From Flammeovirga pectinis (GTDB lineage Bacteria > Bacteroidota > Bacteroidia > Cytophagales > Flammeovirgaceae): DNA of 64,000 nucleotides. Under the pieces are notes generated by a model. It made no database searches. It worked only from the letters and a program-made list of their open reading frames with translations, and was not told where the DNA came from. Within the stretch, counting starts at the first letter, position 1; the number at the start of each line of letters is the position of its first letter. The position numbers and the translations under genes were made by a program. This document shows, one piece after another, positions 46,961 to 54,268 of this stretch. The DNA is taken from contig NZ_CP034562.1 of assembly GCF_003970675.1 (NCBI RefSeq), positions 1,550,001 to 1,614,000 on the forward strand, in the 5' to 3' direction.

Positions 46961-47132
46961 GAATTGTTTTGTGAATTACTGATTTGTCTTGAAAATAGAT
47001 CAAAACATACTGTGTTAAGCAATAAAATTTACTAGGAAGATGTTATGTTTGTGATTAATTTGTATAATTGAGTAATGAAAACTTGTTCATTCACTTTATT
47101 TGTGTGTACAGAAATTACAAAAAAACAGGATA

Positions 47133-47714
47133 ATGGCAAAGAGTATAGACGAAACTAAACTACAACGAATTAAAGAAGCAACTATAGAAATGGTTGTAAG
47201 TAAAGGATATGGAGGAGCGTCAGTTTCGTCGATTGCAAAAAAAGCACAAGTTGCAGATGGATATTTATATAGACATTATCCAAGTAAAGCAGCTTTAGTA
47301 CAAGCTCTTTATTCATCAAACATAGAATATTACAGAAATATTATATTCAAAAACATGGAAGATAAAGAATCACTGGAAGAGGTGATCTATCATTTCTGTG
47401 TAGAAATATTCAATCTAGCAAACGATAATCCTTCTAGAGCAAAATTTATTAATATGCTTATGAACGATTATACTTTCTTAATGTCGAAAGAAATGACATT
47501 AAAAATACCTGAATCTTTAAAAGCAATGGTAGAAAGAGGCCATAAATCTGGTGAAGTGGGAAGCGAAATTAATGTAGAAATGTTTACAGCTGTATTTCCA
47601 GCAATTCCTATTCAATATGCATCTTCTAGAGCAACGTCTGTTTTTAGTTCTGAACGATTAACGGAAGATGATGCCAAAATTGTAACAAAATTATGTATCA
47701 AAGCATTAGCTTAA
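47133..47714 (+). CDS. TetR-family transcriptional regulator
   Basis: A 193-residue regulator. The N-terminal HTH (about 7-55) has RIKEATIEMVVSKGYGGASV, IAKKAQVADGYLYRHYPSK and the usual LVQALY helix; the C-terminal ligand domain is about 60-193. I chose the ATG at 47133 because the 11 residues before it (from 47100) are not family-like. TetR proteins usually repress a nearby transporter or redox gene; the candidate targets here are the upstream receptor operon or its own promoter. Confidence 0.9.
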   Translation: MAKSIDETKLQRIKEATIEMVVSKGYGGASVSSIAKKAQVADGYLYRHYPSKAALVQALYSSNIEYYRNIIFKNMEDKESLEEVIYHFCVEIFNLANDNPSRAKFINMLMNDYTFLMSKEMTLKIPESLKAMVERGHKSGEVGSEINVEMFTAVFPAIPIQYASSRATSVFSSERLTEDDAKIVTKLCIKALA

Positions 47715-47743
47715 AGTATACATTTTATATAAAATAATAGAAG

Positions 47744-47768
47744 AGCAACTGTAATGGTTGCTTTTTTT
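47744..47768 (+). terminator. Terminator after tetR gene
   Basis: A perfect 6-bp stem (47744-47749 with 47757-47762, arm AGCAAC) is followed by seven T residues. Confidence 0.75.
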
Positions 47769-47864
47769 GTACGTCAAAATATAATGATTTAAAGAACATA
47801 TTCGCTACAATCGGTAGTTATTTGTAATAATTTTAGATTGTGTGTATTTATTTAAACTTTCTTT

Positions 47865-47872
47865 TAACTTTG
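47865..47872 (+). promoter_or_regulatory. Candidate -7 promoter element of a small RNA
   Basis: TAACTTTG matches TAnnTTTG; a TTG at 47838-47840 is 24 bases upstream, slightly long for the -33 element. Transcription would begin near 47879. Confidence 0.4.
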
Positions 47873-47878
47873 GCTTTA

Positions 47879-48038
47879 GAATAGATTGTTTACAGTCTAT
47901 TAGAAGTCTATGTTTAAACATAGTTTGGACTAGACTTTGCTATCATATAGAAAATGTCGTGTAAAAGGGGTAGTAGCCTTTTACATTTATATTACTGAAG
48001 GTTAGAGGGAACTGGTTCTACTAGGTTCCTCTTTTTTT
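47879..48038 (+). ncRNA. Candidate structured small RNA or attenuator leader
   Basis: About 160 bases with no ORF contain three stems in a row. The first (about 47894-47936) has outer arms AGTCTA/TAGACT and an inner perfect palindrome CTATGTTTAAACATAG (47908-47923). The second is a perfect 9-bp stem (47960-47968 with 47977-47985, arm TGTAAAAGG). The third is a terminator (48004-48012 with 48025-48032, one bulged G, seven T residues). A -7-like box precedes it. It may be a free RNA or the leader of the next gene. I match it to no known family. Confidence 0.5.
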
Positions 48039-48137
48039 ATACACAAAATTTATTTTTTTAGAGAATTATTTAATCATTTATCAAAATGATTAAATTACGT
48101 TCCAGTTCATTTTTTAGTATTTACATTTCCCCTCACA

Positions 48138-51100
48138 ATGTTTAAACAGATTTTTTTAATAGTACTGATTTTTTCATTCATACCAACAATCACTTCTGCT
48201 CAATCAATTAAAGATGTTAAATCTAAATTCGATGAGTATATATTACATGCAAAGTTAGGTGAATTCACTTATCAGCCAGATTCTACGGCTAGATTAGATA
48301 CTGTATCGATCAATAAAAAAACAAAAAAAGTATATTTATTTTTAGGTAAACAATGGGAATATAAACCTGTTAGAAGGGAAGATGTTGAAGATGTATATAC
48401 CCAAACAAGAAAATTTTTAGGTGATAAATATGCTAAATATGATTTTGTCTTTTTTGTCGGAAAAACAGATGATAAAAATCAAAAGAAAATTGCGAAGAAG
48501 AATAAATGGCCACAGACACCAAAATGTAAGTTTGCAGATCTAGTTCCAAACATATATCGATATAAACATCATTTTGATCATAAAAGAAATACAGTACATA
48601 AACACAAAGGTATTCCTCATGTGCAAAAAATTAGTAAAGAAAAATCGCCTACAAAAGGATTATATAATAACCATTTAGCTATTTGGAACAGCCATGGATG
48701 GTATTATGAGAAATCTTTAAACAGATGGGAATGGCAGAGGGCAAGGTTATTTCAGACAGTTGAAGATTTATTGCCTACAGCGTTTGTATTGCCCTATTTA
48801 GTACCAATGTTAGAAAATGCTGGTGCGAATGTTTACTTACCCAGAGAAAGAGATATACAATCTAAAATGTTGATTGTAGATAATGATGGTGATAGAAGGG
48901 GCTACACAGAAAAAGAAGGTGTATTTGCGGGTGGAAAAGGTTTTAAATACAAAGAAGAGTATTCTGAAGAAAAACCATTCTCTATTGGGACTTACAGAAA
49001 AGTGAAGTCAACTAAAAAAGAGAATGTTGTTTTTGAATGGCAAACTGAAGGTGAAATAAAAGGGGAGTTTGGAGTTTATATTTCTTACGCAACATTACCA
49101 ATTTCTATTGATGATGCTCATTATGTTATTAAACATCAAAAACAAGAAACTGCTTACCTTGTAAATCAAAAAATAGCAGGAGGAACATGGGTTTATCTAG
49201 GTACTTTTAAATTTGATGGGAGTCCAGAGGAAGGAGTATATCTATCATCAAAATCAAAACATAAAGATAAAATTATTACTGCCGATGCTGTAAGGTTTGG
49301 TGGTGGTTCAGGTAATATTAAAAGAGGGAATACAACGAGTGGTAGACCAAGGTTTATGGAAGGTGCTCGTTATCATTTACAATTCTCTGGGGCACCAACA
49401 GAAGTGTATGCTCCAAAGAATGAAGGGAATGATTATAAAGATGATTACCAATCAAGAGGTGAATGGGTGAACTGGCTAACAGGAGCTCCTTTTGCAATAA
49501 ACCCTGATGTAGCGAATAGTGGTTTAAATGTACCTATTGATTTAGCACTGGCTTTACATACCGATTCTGGAGTTTCGGATTCAGATACTACAAAAGGTAC
49601 TCTATTAATCTATAGTACTACCGATATGAAAAAGAATACAACTTTCCCTAATGGACAATCGAGGTATACAAATAGAGATTTAGCAGATATTATACAAACC
49701 CAAATTGTAGCAGATTTAAGAGTATTACACGACTCTATTTGGAACAGAAGAGAACTATGGGACCGTAGATATAGCGAAGCTGTTTACCCAAATGTACCTA
49801 CTATATTGATTGAGTTGCTTTCTCATCAAAATTTTAAAGACATGAGATTTGCATTAGATCCTCAATTTAGATTTGATGTAAGTAGAGCTATTTATAAAGG
49901 AATTGTAAAATACCTGTCGTATCAAGAAAATAGACCTTTTGTTATCCAACCCCTTAAACCAAAAGAATTTGCGGTCACTCTACAAAATCAGAAAGCTTTT
50001 TTACAGTGGAAAGTTCAATTAGATTCATTAGAAAAAACAGCAGTACCAAGCTACTATAAATTATATACCAATAAAGATAACCAAGGTTGGGATGCCGGTA
50101 GCATCGTTTACGGCAACAATTTAGAAGTAGCAATTGAAAAGGCTCATTTTTATAGATTTAAAATAGCGGCTGTAAATGAGGGTGGTGAGAGCTTTACCAC
50201 AGAAGAGTTGAGTATTGCTGACTTTGGAAACAAACCTGCGCTTATAGTAAATGGGTTTGATAGAATAGGAGCTCCATCTGTTATAGATACACCATCTTAT
50301 AAAGGTTTTACAACTTCTGATGATGGAGTCGCAGATGGTGTAGATATATCGTTCACTGGCAATCAATATGATTATAATCCTAAGTCGGATTGGCTAGATG
50401 ATGATGCTCCAGGACATGGTGCTAGTTATGCTGATGCAGAAACAATATTGATTAGAGGTAATACACATGATTTTACACGTGTTCATGGAGAGGCTTTTTA
50501 CTATTTAAAACAATCTTTTGTATCTGTAAGCATTGAAGCTATAGAAAATGGTTTGATTAAGTTAGAAGATTATGAAGTAGTAGATGTTTTATTTGGGGAA
50601 CAAAAATCTACTGAACCTGTGCAAGAAGGTAAGGGGAAAGTCTACTCTTGTTTTAGTAGTTCTTTTAAAAAGAAACTATCTGTATTTTTGGAACAACCAT
50701 CTTCAAAATTATTTATATCTGGAGCGTATATAGGCACAGATTTATTTGAAAAGCCTAATGGTTTAAGAAAAGGGAGAAAGCATACAGATGTTTTATATGC
50801 AAAGAAGAAGTTACATTTTATAGGCAGAACTAACTACGCAGATAAAGTAGGTACAGTATTTAGCGTCAATTCAAACTTTAAGAGCTTGAACAATCTTTCT
50901 TATGCTAACACCATAGATACAAAATTATATAGAGTAGAAGCACCAGATGCTTTAGATCCTGCTGATAAAGCTACAAAAGTGATTGGTAGATATACAGGTA
51001 ATAATAAAAGTATAGGTATAGCTTATTCAGATGATGAAAATAAAATTGTAGCTCTTGGTTTTCCTTTTGAGACAATTACAAGTGAACAGAAAAGAATAGA

Positions 51101-51143
51101 ATTTATGGAGGAAGTGATCGTGTTTTTCCAATCCATTAACTGA
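48138..51143 (+). CDS. Large secreted golvesin/amidase-type protein
   Basis: A 1001-residue secreted protein: signal peptide 1-21 (TITSAQ). The catalytic part is amidase_3-like and interrupted: HLAIWNSHGWYY (179-190) with His186 as DPGH-like zinc ligand, LALALHTDSG with a second His, and TILIELLSHQ with a Glu. A golvesin C-terminal-like beta domain (about 270-390) is inserted between the first and second motif; an FnIII domain follows (about 630-710); the C-terminal 290 residues are not recognised. Homologues are often called xanthan lyase, which is probably wrong. It may cut cell-wall or surface glycopeptides. Confidence 0.8.
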   Translation: MFKQIFLIVLIFSFIPTITSAQSIKDVKSKFDEYILHAKLGEFTYQPDSTARLDTVSINKKTKKVYLFLGKQWEYKPVRREDVEDVYTQTRKFLGDKYAKYDFVFFVGKTDDKNQKKIAKKNKWPQTPKCKFADLVPNIYRYKHHFDHKRNTVHKHKGIPHVQKISKEKSPTKGLYNNHLAIWNSHGWYYEKSLNRWEWQRARLFQTVEDLLPTAFVLPYLVPMLENAGANVYLPRERDIQSKMLIVDNDGDRRGYTEKEGVFAGGKGFKYKEEYSEEKPFSIGTYRKVKSTKKENVVFEWQTEGEIKGEFGVYISYATLPISIDDAHYVIKHQKQETAYLVNQKIAGGTWVYLGTFKFDGSPEEGVYLSSKSKHKDKIITADAVRFGGGSGNIKRGNTTSGRPRFMEGARYHLQFSGAPTEVYAPKNEGNDYKDDYQSRGEWVNWLTGAPFAINPDVANSGLNVPIDLALALHTDSGVSDSDTTKGTLLIYSTTDMKKNTTFPNGQSRYTNRDLADIIQTQIVADLRVLHDSIWNRRELWDRRYSEAVYPNVPTILIELLSHQNFKDMRFALDPQFRFDVSRAIYKGIVKYLSYQENRPFVIQPLKPKEFAVTLQNQKAFLQWKVQLDSLEKTAVPSYYKLYTNKDNQGWDAGSIVYGNNLEVAIEKAHFYRFKIAAVNEGGESFTTEELSIADFGNKPALIVNGFDRIGAPSVIDTPSYKGFTTSDDGVADGVDISFTGNQYDYNPKSDWLDDDAPGHGASYADAETILIRGNTHDFTRVHGEAFYYLKQSFVSVSIEAIENGLIKLEDYEVVDVLFGEQKSTEPVQEGKGKVYSCFSSSFKKKLSVFLEQPSSKLFISGAYIGTDLFEKPNGLRKGRKHTDVLYAKKKLHFIGRTNYADKVGTVFSVNSNFKSLNNLSYANTIDTKLYRVEAPDALDPADKATKVIGRYTGNNKSIGIAYSDDENKIVALGFPFETITSEQKRIEFMEEVIVFFQSIN

Positions 51144-51306
51144 TTGATTTTTAGAGATTAAACTCTTTTTTAAGGCTTTTACCTAAATAAAAGTGAATTA
51201 ATAGTCACTTATTCCTTAAAATCTCATAAACATGTTAAGGATGATTAATTTTTGACACAAAAAATCGTTTGCCTACGTCTAATAAAACAGACAAAGACAA
51301 ATAGAT

Positions 51307-51357
51307 ATGAAAAGTCAAAGAGCGACAAGGTTCTTTTCACTTGATAAACTATACTAA
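51307..51357 (+). CDS. Possible 16-codon leader ORF before a terminator
   Basis: ATG at 51307 opens MKSQRATRFFSLDKLY with TAA at 51355-51357. It ends 6 bases before the terminator stem at 51364 and 120 bases before pyrC. It may be a leader peptide or chance; there is no Shine-Dalgarno clue, and no regulated codon run is visible. Confidence 0.25.
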   Translation: MKSQRATRFFSLDKLY

Positions 51358-51363
51358 CAATAC

Positions 51364-51396
51364 AAAAGGTCACCATTATGGTGGCCTTTTTGTTTT
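51364..51396 (+). terminator. Intrinsic terminator upstream of pyrC
   Basis: A 12-bp stem with one G-T pair (51364-51375 with 51379-51390, arm AAAAGGTCACCA) has a three-base loop and is followed by TGTTTTT. It lies 220 bases past the preceding stop, so it closes a long 3' tail or a separate short transcript. Confidence 0.8.
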
Positions 51397-51476
51397 TATA
51401 AAAATATCCGTTTAAAAAGTATATATAATTAGTTGTTCATATTATCTTCGTGCAACATATTCAACGAACTAATATT

Positions 51477-52811
51477 ATGACGAAGCTTCTGATCAAAAAC
51501 GCTCAAATTGTAAACGAGGGTAAAGTTTTTAAAGGTGATGTGCGTGTTGTGGATGGAAAGATTGATAGTGTATCAGCATCCATTGCAGTACAAGACGAAA
51601 AAGTAATTGATGCTGAAGGAAAGTATCTATTACCTGGTTTAATAGACGACCAAGTTCATTTTAGAGAGCCAGGGTTAACTGAAAAAGCAAATATTGAAAC
51701 AGAAGCAAGAGCAGCTGTATCTGGAGGTATTACATCTTTTATGGAAATGCCAAATACAAAGCCACCTACAGTTACTATGGAGGCGCTAGAAGATAAATAT
51801 GCAATAGCAAATAAAACTTCTTTGGCAAACTACTCTTTCTATATTGGTGCAACAAACGATAACCTAGAAGAAGTATTAAAAGCTGATCCTAAAAATGTTT
51901 GTGGAATAAAGGTATTTATGGGTTCTTCTACGGGTAATATGCTTGTAGATAATGAAGTAACATTAGGAAATTTATTTGCAAAAGCACAGATGATTATTGC
52001 ATCGCATTGCGAAGATGATCCTATGATTGCAGAGAATTTAGAAAAATACAAAGAAAAGTATGGAGAGGATATTCCTATGGAGTGCCATCCAGAAATTAGA
52101 AGTGCAGAAGCTTGTTATTCATCATCTTCTAAAGCAGTAGCTTTAGCAAAGAAACATGGGGCAAGATTGCATATTCTACATATATCTACAGCTAAGGAGT
52201 TAGAGTTATTCCAAAATGATATTCCTTTAAAAGAGAAGAAAATAACATCAGAAGCATGTGTACACCATATGTGGTTCTCTGATGAAGATTATAAAGAAAA
52301 AGGGGCATTTATTAAATGGAACCCTGCTGTTAAAACTAAAGAGGATGGAGCAGGTATTCTTGCAGGTGTGTTAAGTGATAAGATTGATGTTATAGCAACA
52401 GATCATGCACCACACACACTTCAAGAAAAATCAAATACTTATTTGACAGCACCTTCTGGAGGACCATTAGTACAACATTCATTACAAGTACTCTTGGATT
52501 TTTATAAGCAAGGTAAAATCTCTTTAGAGAAAATTGTAGAAAAAGCTTGTCATAATCCTGCAATACTTTTTGAAGTAGAAAATAGAGGTTATATCAAAGA
52601 AGGCTACTGGGCAGATTTAGTTTTAGTAGATTTGGATGCACCACAGAAGGTAGAGAAATCTAACTTAAATTATAAATGTGGATGGTCTCCATTTGAAGGA
52701 CATACTTTCTCTTCTTCAATTACACATACCATAGTTTCAGGGCATCTAGCTTATGAAAACGGTAAATTCAATGAAGATGTAAAAGGAAAGCGTCTGACTT
52801 TCAATAGATAA
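51477..52811 (+). CDS. pyrC: Dihydroorotase
   Basis: A 444-residue class I dihydroorotase. LPGLIDDQVHFREPGLTEKA has the zinc-binding HxR pattern; IKVFMGSSTGNMLVD, SHCEDD, LHILHIS and ATDHAPH complete the metal site, with the Asp in TDHAPH as catalytic base. It closes carbamoyl aspartate to dihydroorotate in pyrimidine synthesis. The start is taken at the ATG at 51477; the GTG at 51450 would add nine residues not seen in the family. Confidence 0.95.
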   Translation: MTKLLIKNAQIVNEGKVFKGDVRVVDGKIDSVSASIAVQDEKVIDAEGKYLLPGLIDDQVHFREPGLTEKANIETEARAAVSGGITSFMEMPNTKPPTVTMEALEDKYAIANKTSLANYSFYIGATNDNLEEVLKADPKNVCGIKVFMGSSTGNMLVDNEVTLGNLFAKAQMIIASHCEDDPMIAENLEKYKEKYGEDIPMECHPEIRSAEACYSSSSKAVALAKKHGARLHILHISTAKELELFQNDIPLKEKKITSEACVHHMWFSDEDYKEKGAFIKWNPAVKTKEDGAGILAGVLSDKIDVIATDHAPHTLQEKSNTYLTAPSGGPLVQHSLQVLLDFYKQGKISLEKIVEKACHNPAILFEVENRGYIKEGYWADLVLVDLDAPQKVEKSNLNYKCGWSPFEGHTFSSSITHTIVSGHLAYENGKFNEDVKGKRLTFNR

Positions 52812-52842
52812 TAAAGAATTTAATTTTGTTTACGAATTTATA

Positions 52843-52875
52843 TTTGGAAAATCGTTCTGTGATTTCCTATATTTG
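52843..52875 (+). promoter_or_regulatory. Promoter of first tRNA-His gene
   Basis: TTTG (52843-52846), 21 bases, then TATATTTG (52868-52875) is a full match to the Bacteroidota -33/-7 pair. The second tRNA-His gene has the same arrangement. Confidence 0.8.
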
Positions 52876-52886
52876 CATTACAAAAT

Positions 52887-52961
52887 GGCGATCGTAGCTC
52901 AGTCGGTTAGAGCACTGGTTTGTGGTTCCAGGGGTCGTGGGTTCGATTCCCATCGTTCGCC
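52887..52961 (+). tRNA. tRNA-His (GTG), copy 1
   Basis: A cloverleaf folds with anticodon GTG (52922-52924). The extra G at position -1 faces C73, a mark of tRNA-His. T:T mismatches fall at acceptor pair 5-68 and anticodon pair 31-39. Full CCA is not encoded, although CA follows C73. Confidence 0.95.
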
Positions 52962-52970
52962 CAACTTGTA

Positions 52971-53004
52971 AAAGACTTTTCAAGCAATTGAAAGGTCTTT
53001 TTTT
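52971..53004 (+). terminator. Terminator of first tRNA-His gene
   Basis: A 13-bp stem with one G-T pair (52971-52983 with 52988-53000) is closed by a GCAA loop of the GNRA kind and followed by a T run. Confidence 0.9.
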
Positions 53005-53218
53005 ATGTTTAATTTTTCAAGGTTGCTTATTCATTAAATGAGAGTGACTAACTTTAGTCAGCTTATAAAGTTAGTTTCATCATTAAAAATCTATCTTAAA
53101 AGTATTTTAAACTCTTATAATTTTAGAGTATTTTACTTAATTACGAGTAGTAATACTATTTTTTGTTGTTGAAGATCAATCTTTTATTGAATATTATTCT
53201 TCATTAATAAAATATTTG

Positions 53219-53250
53219 TTGGATAAGATCAGATCAATCTATTATATTTG
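53219..53250 (+). promoter_or_regulatory. Promoter of second tRNA-His gene
   Basis: TTG (53219-53221), 21 bases, then TATATTTG (53243-53250), the same -7 sequence and spacing as copy 1. Confidence 0.8.
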
Positions 53251-53266
53251 CACTGCAATAAAAAAT

Positions 53267-53341
53267 GGCGATCGTAGCTCAGTCGGTTAGAGCACTGGTT
53301 TGTGGTTCCAGGGGTCGTGGGTTCGATTCCCATCGTTCGCC
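53267..53341 (+). tRNA. tRNA-His (GTG), copy 2
   Basis: Identical in sequence to copy 1, 380 bases away, with the same GTG anticodon, the same G-1:C73 pair and the same two T:T mismatches. Confidence 0.95.
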
Positions 53342-53350
53342 CAAATTGTA

Positions 53351-53386
53351 AAAGACTTTTCAAGTAATTGGAAGGTCTTTTTTTTT
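53351..53386 (+). terminator. Terminator of second tRNA-His gene
   Basis: A stem like that of copy 1 (53351-53363 with 53368-53380), closed by GTAA (also GNRA), and a longer T run. Two base changes relative to copy 1 preserve pairing. Confidence 0.9.
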
Positions 53387-53585
53387 ATGTGCTTTTTCTG
53401 ATGATTCAGTCAGTGTTCTGATAATCAACACCTTGTATTAATGGTGTTAAGAGTTGAGCTATTAAGAAAAAAATAATGGTAAGGAATAATAAATAGACAC
53501 TATTAAAGTAATTTTTGATTCAAATTAGGAAATCAGGTGACGCAAAAGACACGTTTTAGTTACTATCATCAAAAAGTAATTAAAA

Positions 53586-53780
53586 ATGAAAAAAATAATT
53601 CTACTCATTAGTTTATTCTCAACACTTACTGTTGCCTCATTCGCAGAAAGTTATTCTCCAGTTCCTGTAAAAAAAGAACAAAAAAGAGTATTAAAACAAA
53701 AGAAGAAAAAGAAAAAGGCGCATACTAAATTTTTAAATAGTTATTACGGGAAATCTCAAAGAGGAACAAAACGAAAATAA
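53586..53780 (+). CDS. Small secreted Lys-rich protein
   Basis: A 64-residue protein with a clear signal peptide (1-20, ending ASFAES) and a 43-residue basic mature part: PVKKEQKRVLKQKKKKKKAH, then FLNSYYGKSQRGTKRK. About a third of the mature part is Lys or Arg. It has no family I recognise. Possible roles are a surface or DNA-binding peptide. It lies alone between the second tRNA-His and the first susC leader. The start is well placed after an A-rich leader. Confidence 0.7.
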   Translation: MKKIILLISLFSTLTVASFAESYSPVPVKKEQKRVLKQKKKKKKAHTKFLNSYYGKSQRGTKRK

Positions 53781-54268
53781 CTTATTTTTAATAAATACGC
53801 TAAAGAGTTGCTGATTTCATAACAGTGACTCTTTTTTGTTGAAAATAGTTTAATAAAAAAAGATATACTTTTCGAAGTGTATAATGTTAAATATTAATTT
53901 CTATTAAAAATAAGTAAATGATAGTTATCCGAGTAAAATAATGTTAATTCATTGTAACCTTCTCATAACATTCTATTATTCTTGTGGAAGATATAGCTAA
54001 TCAACCAATTAATTAAAGGAAGATTTACTTCCCATTTTGTATTATAAACCAATTTAATATTGAATAAATTTTACTACTAAACACCAATTTTTGTGCTATA
54101 AACTATAGCACTTTTAAGTATAATCATTGAGTTTATGGGCAATTTCGCTCACTTTATATTTTGTAAGTGATACCTTATATTCTCATTTTTTAATGTCAAT
54201 ACACTGTTACTAAAACCAATAACAGTGCTAAGACCAACCAATTTTATTAATCAACTTTATCTTATTTT
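53781..54268 (+). promoter_or_regulatory. Structured 488-base leader region of first susC
   Basis: No gene. Three hairpins lie in the last 200 bases: 54093-54100 with 54104-54111 (GTGCTATA, followed by TTTT), 54149-54154 with 54165-54170 (TCACTT), and 54202-54209 with 54220-54227 (CACTGTTA). They suggest a long, folded 5' leader with possible attenuation. Confidence 0.45.

Noticed and set aside
47100-47132. Upstream TetR start at 47100
   Set aside because: It adds 11 residues not seen in the family, while the ATG at 47133 follows a normal A-rich leader.
51450-51476. GTG start of dihydroorotase at 51450
   Set aside because: The nine added residues are not like the family; the ATG at 51477 begins MTKLLIKNAQ, the usual start.
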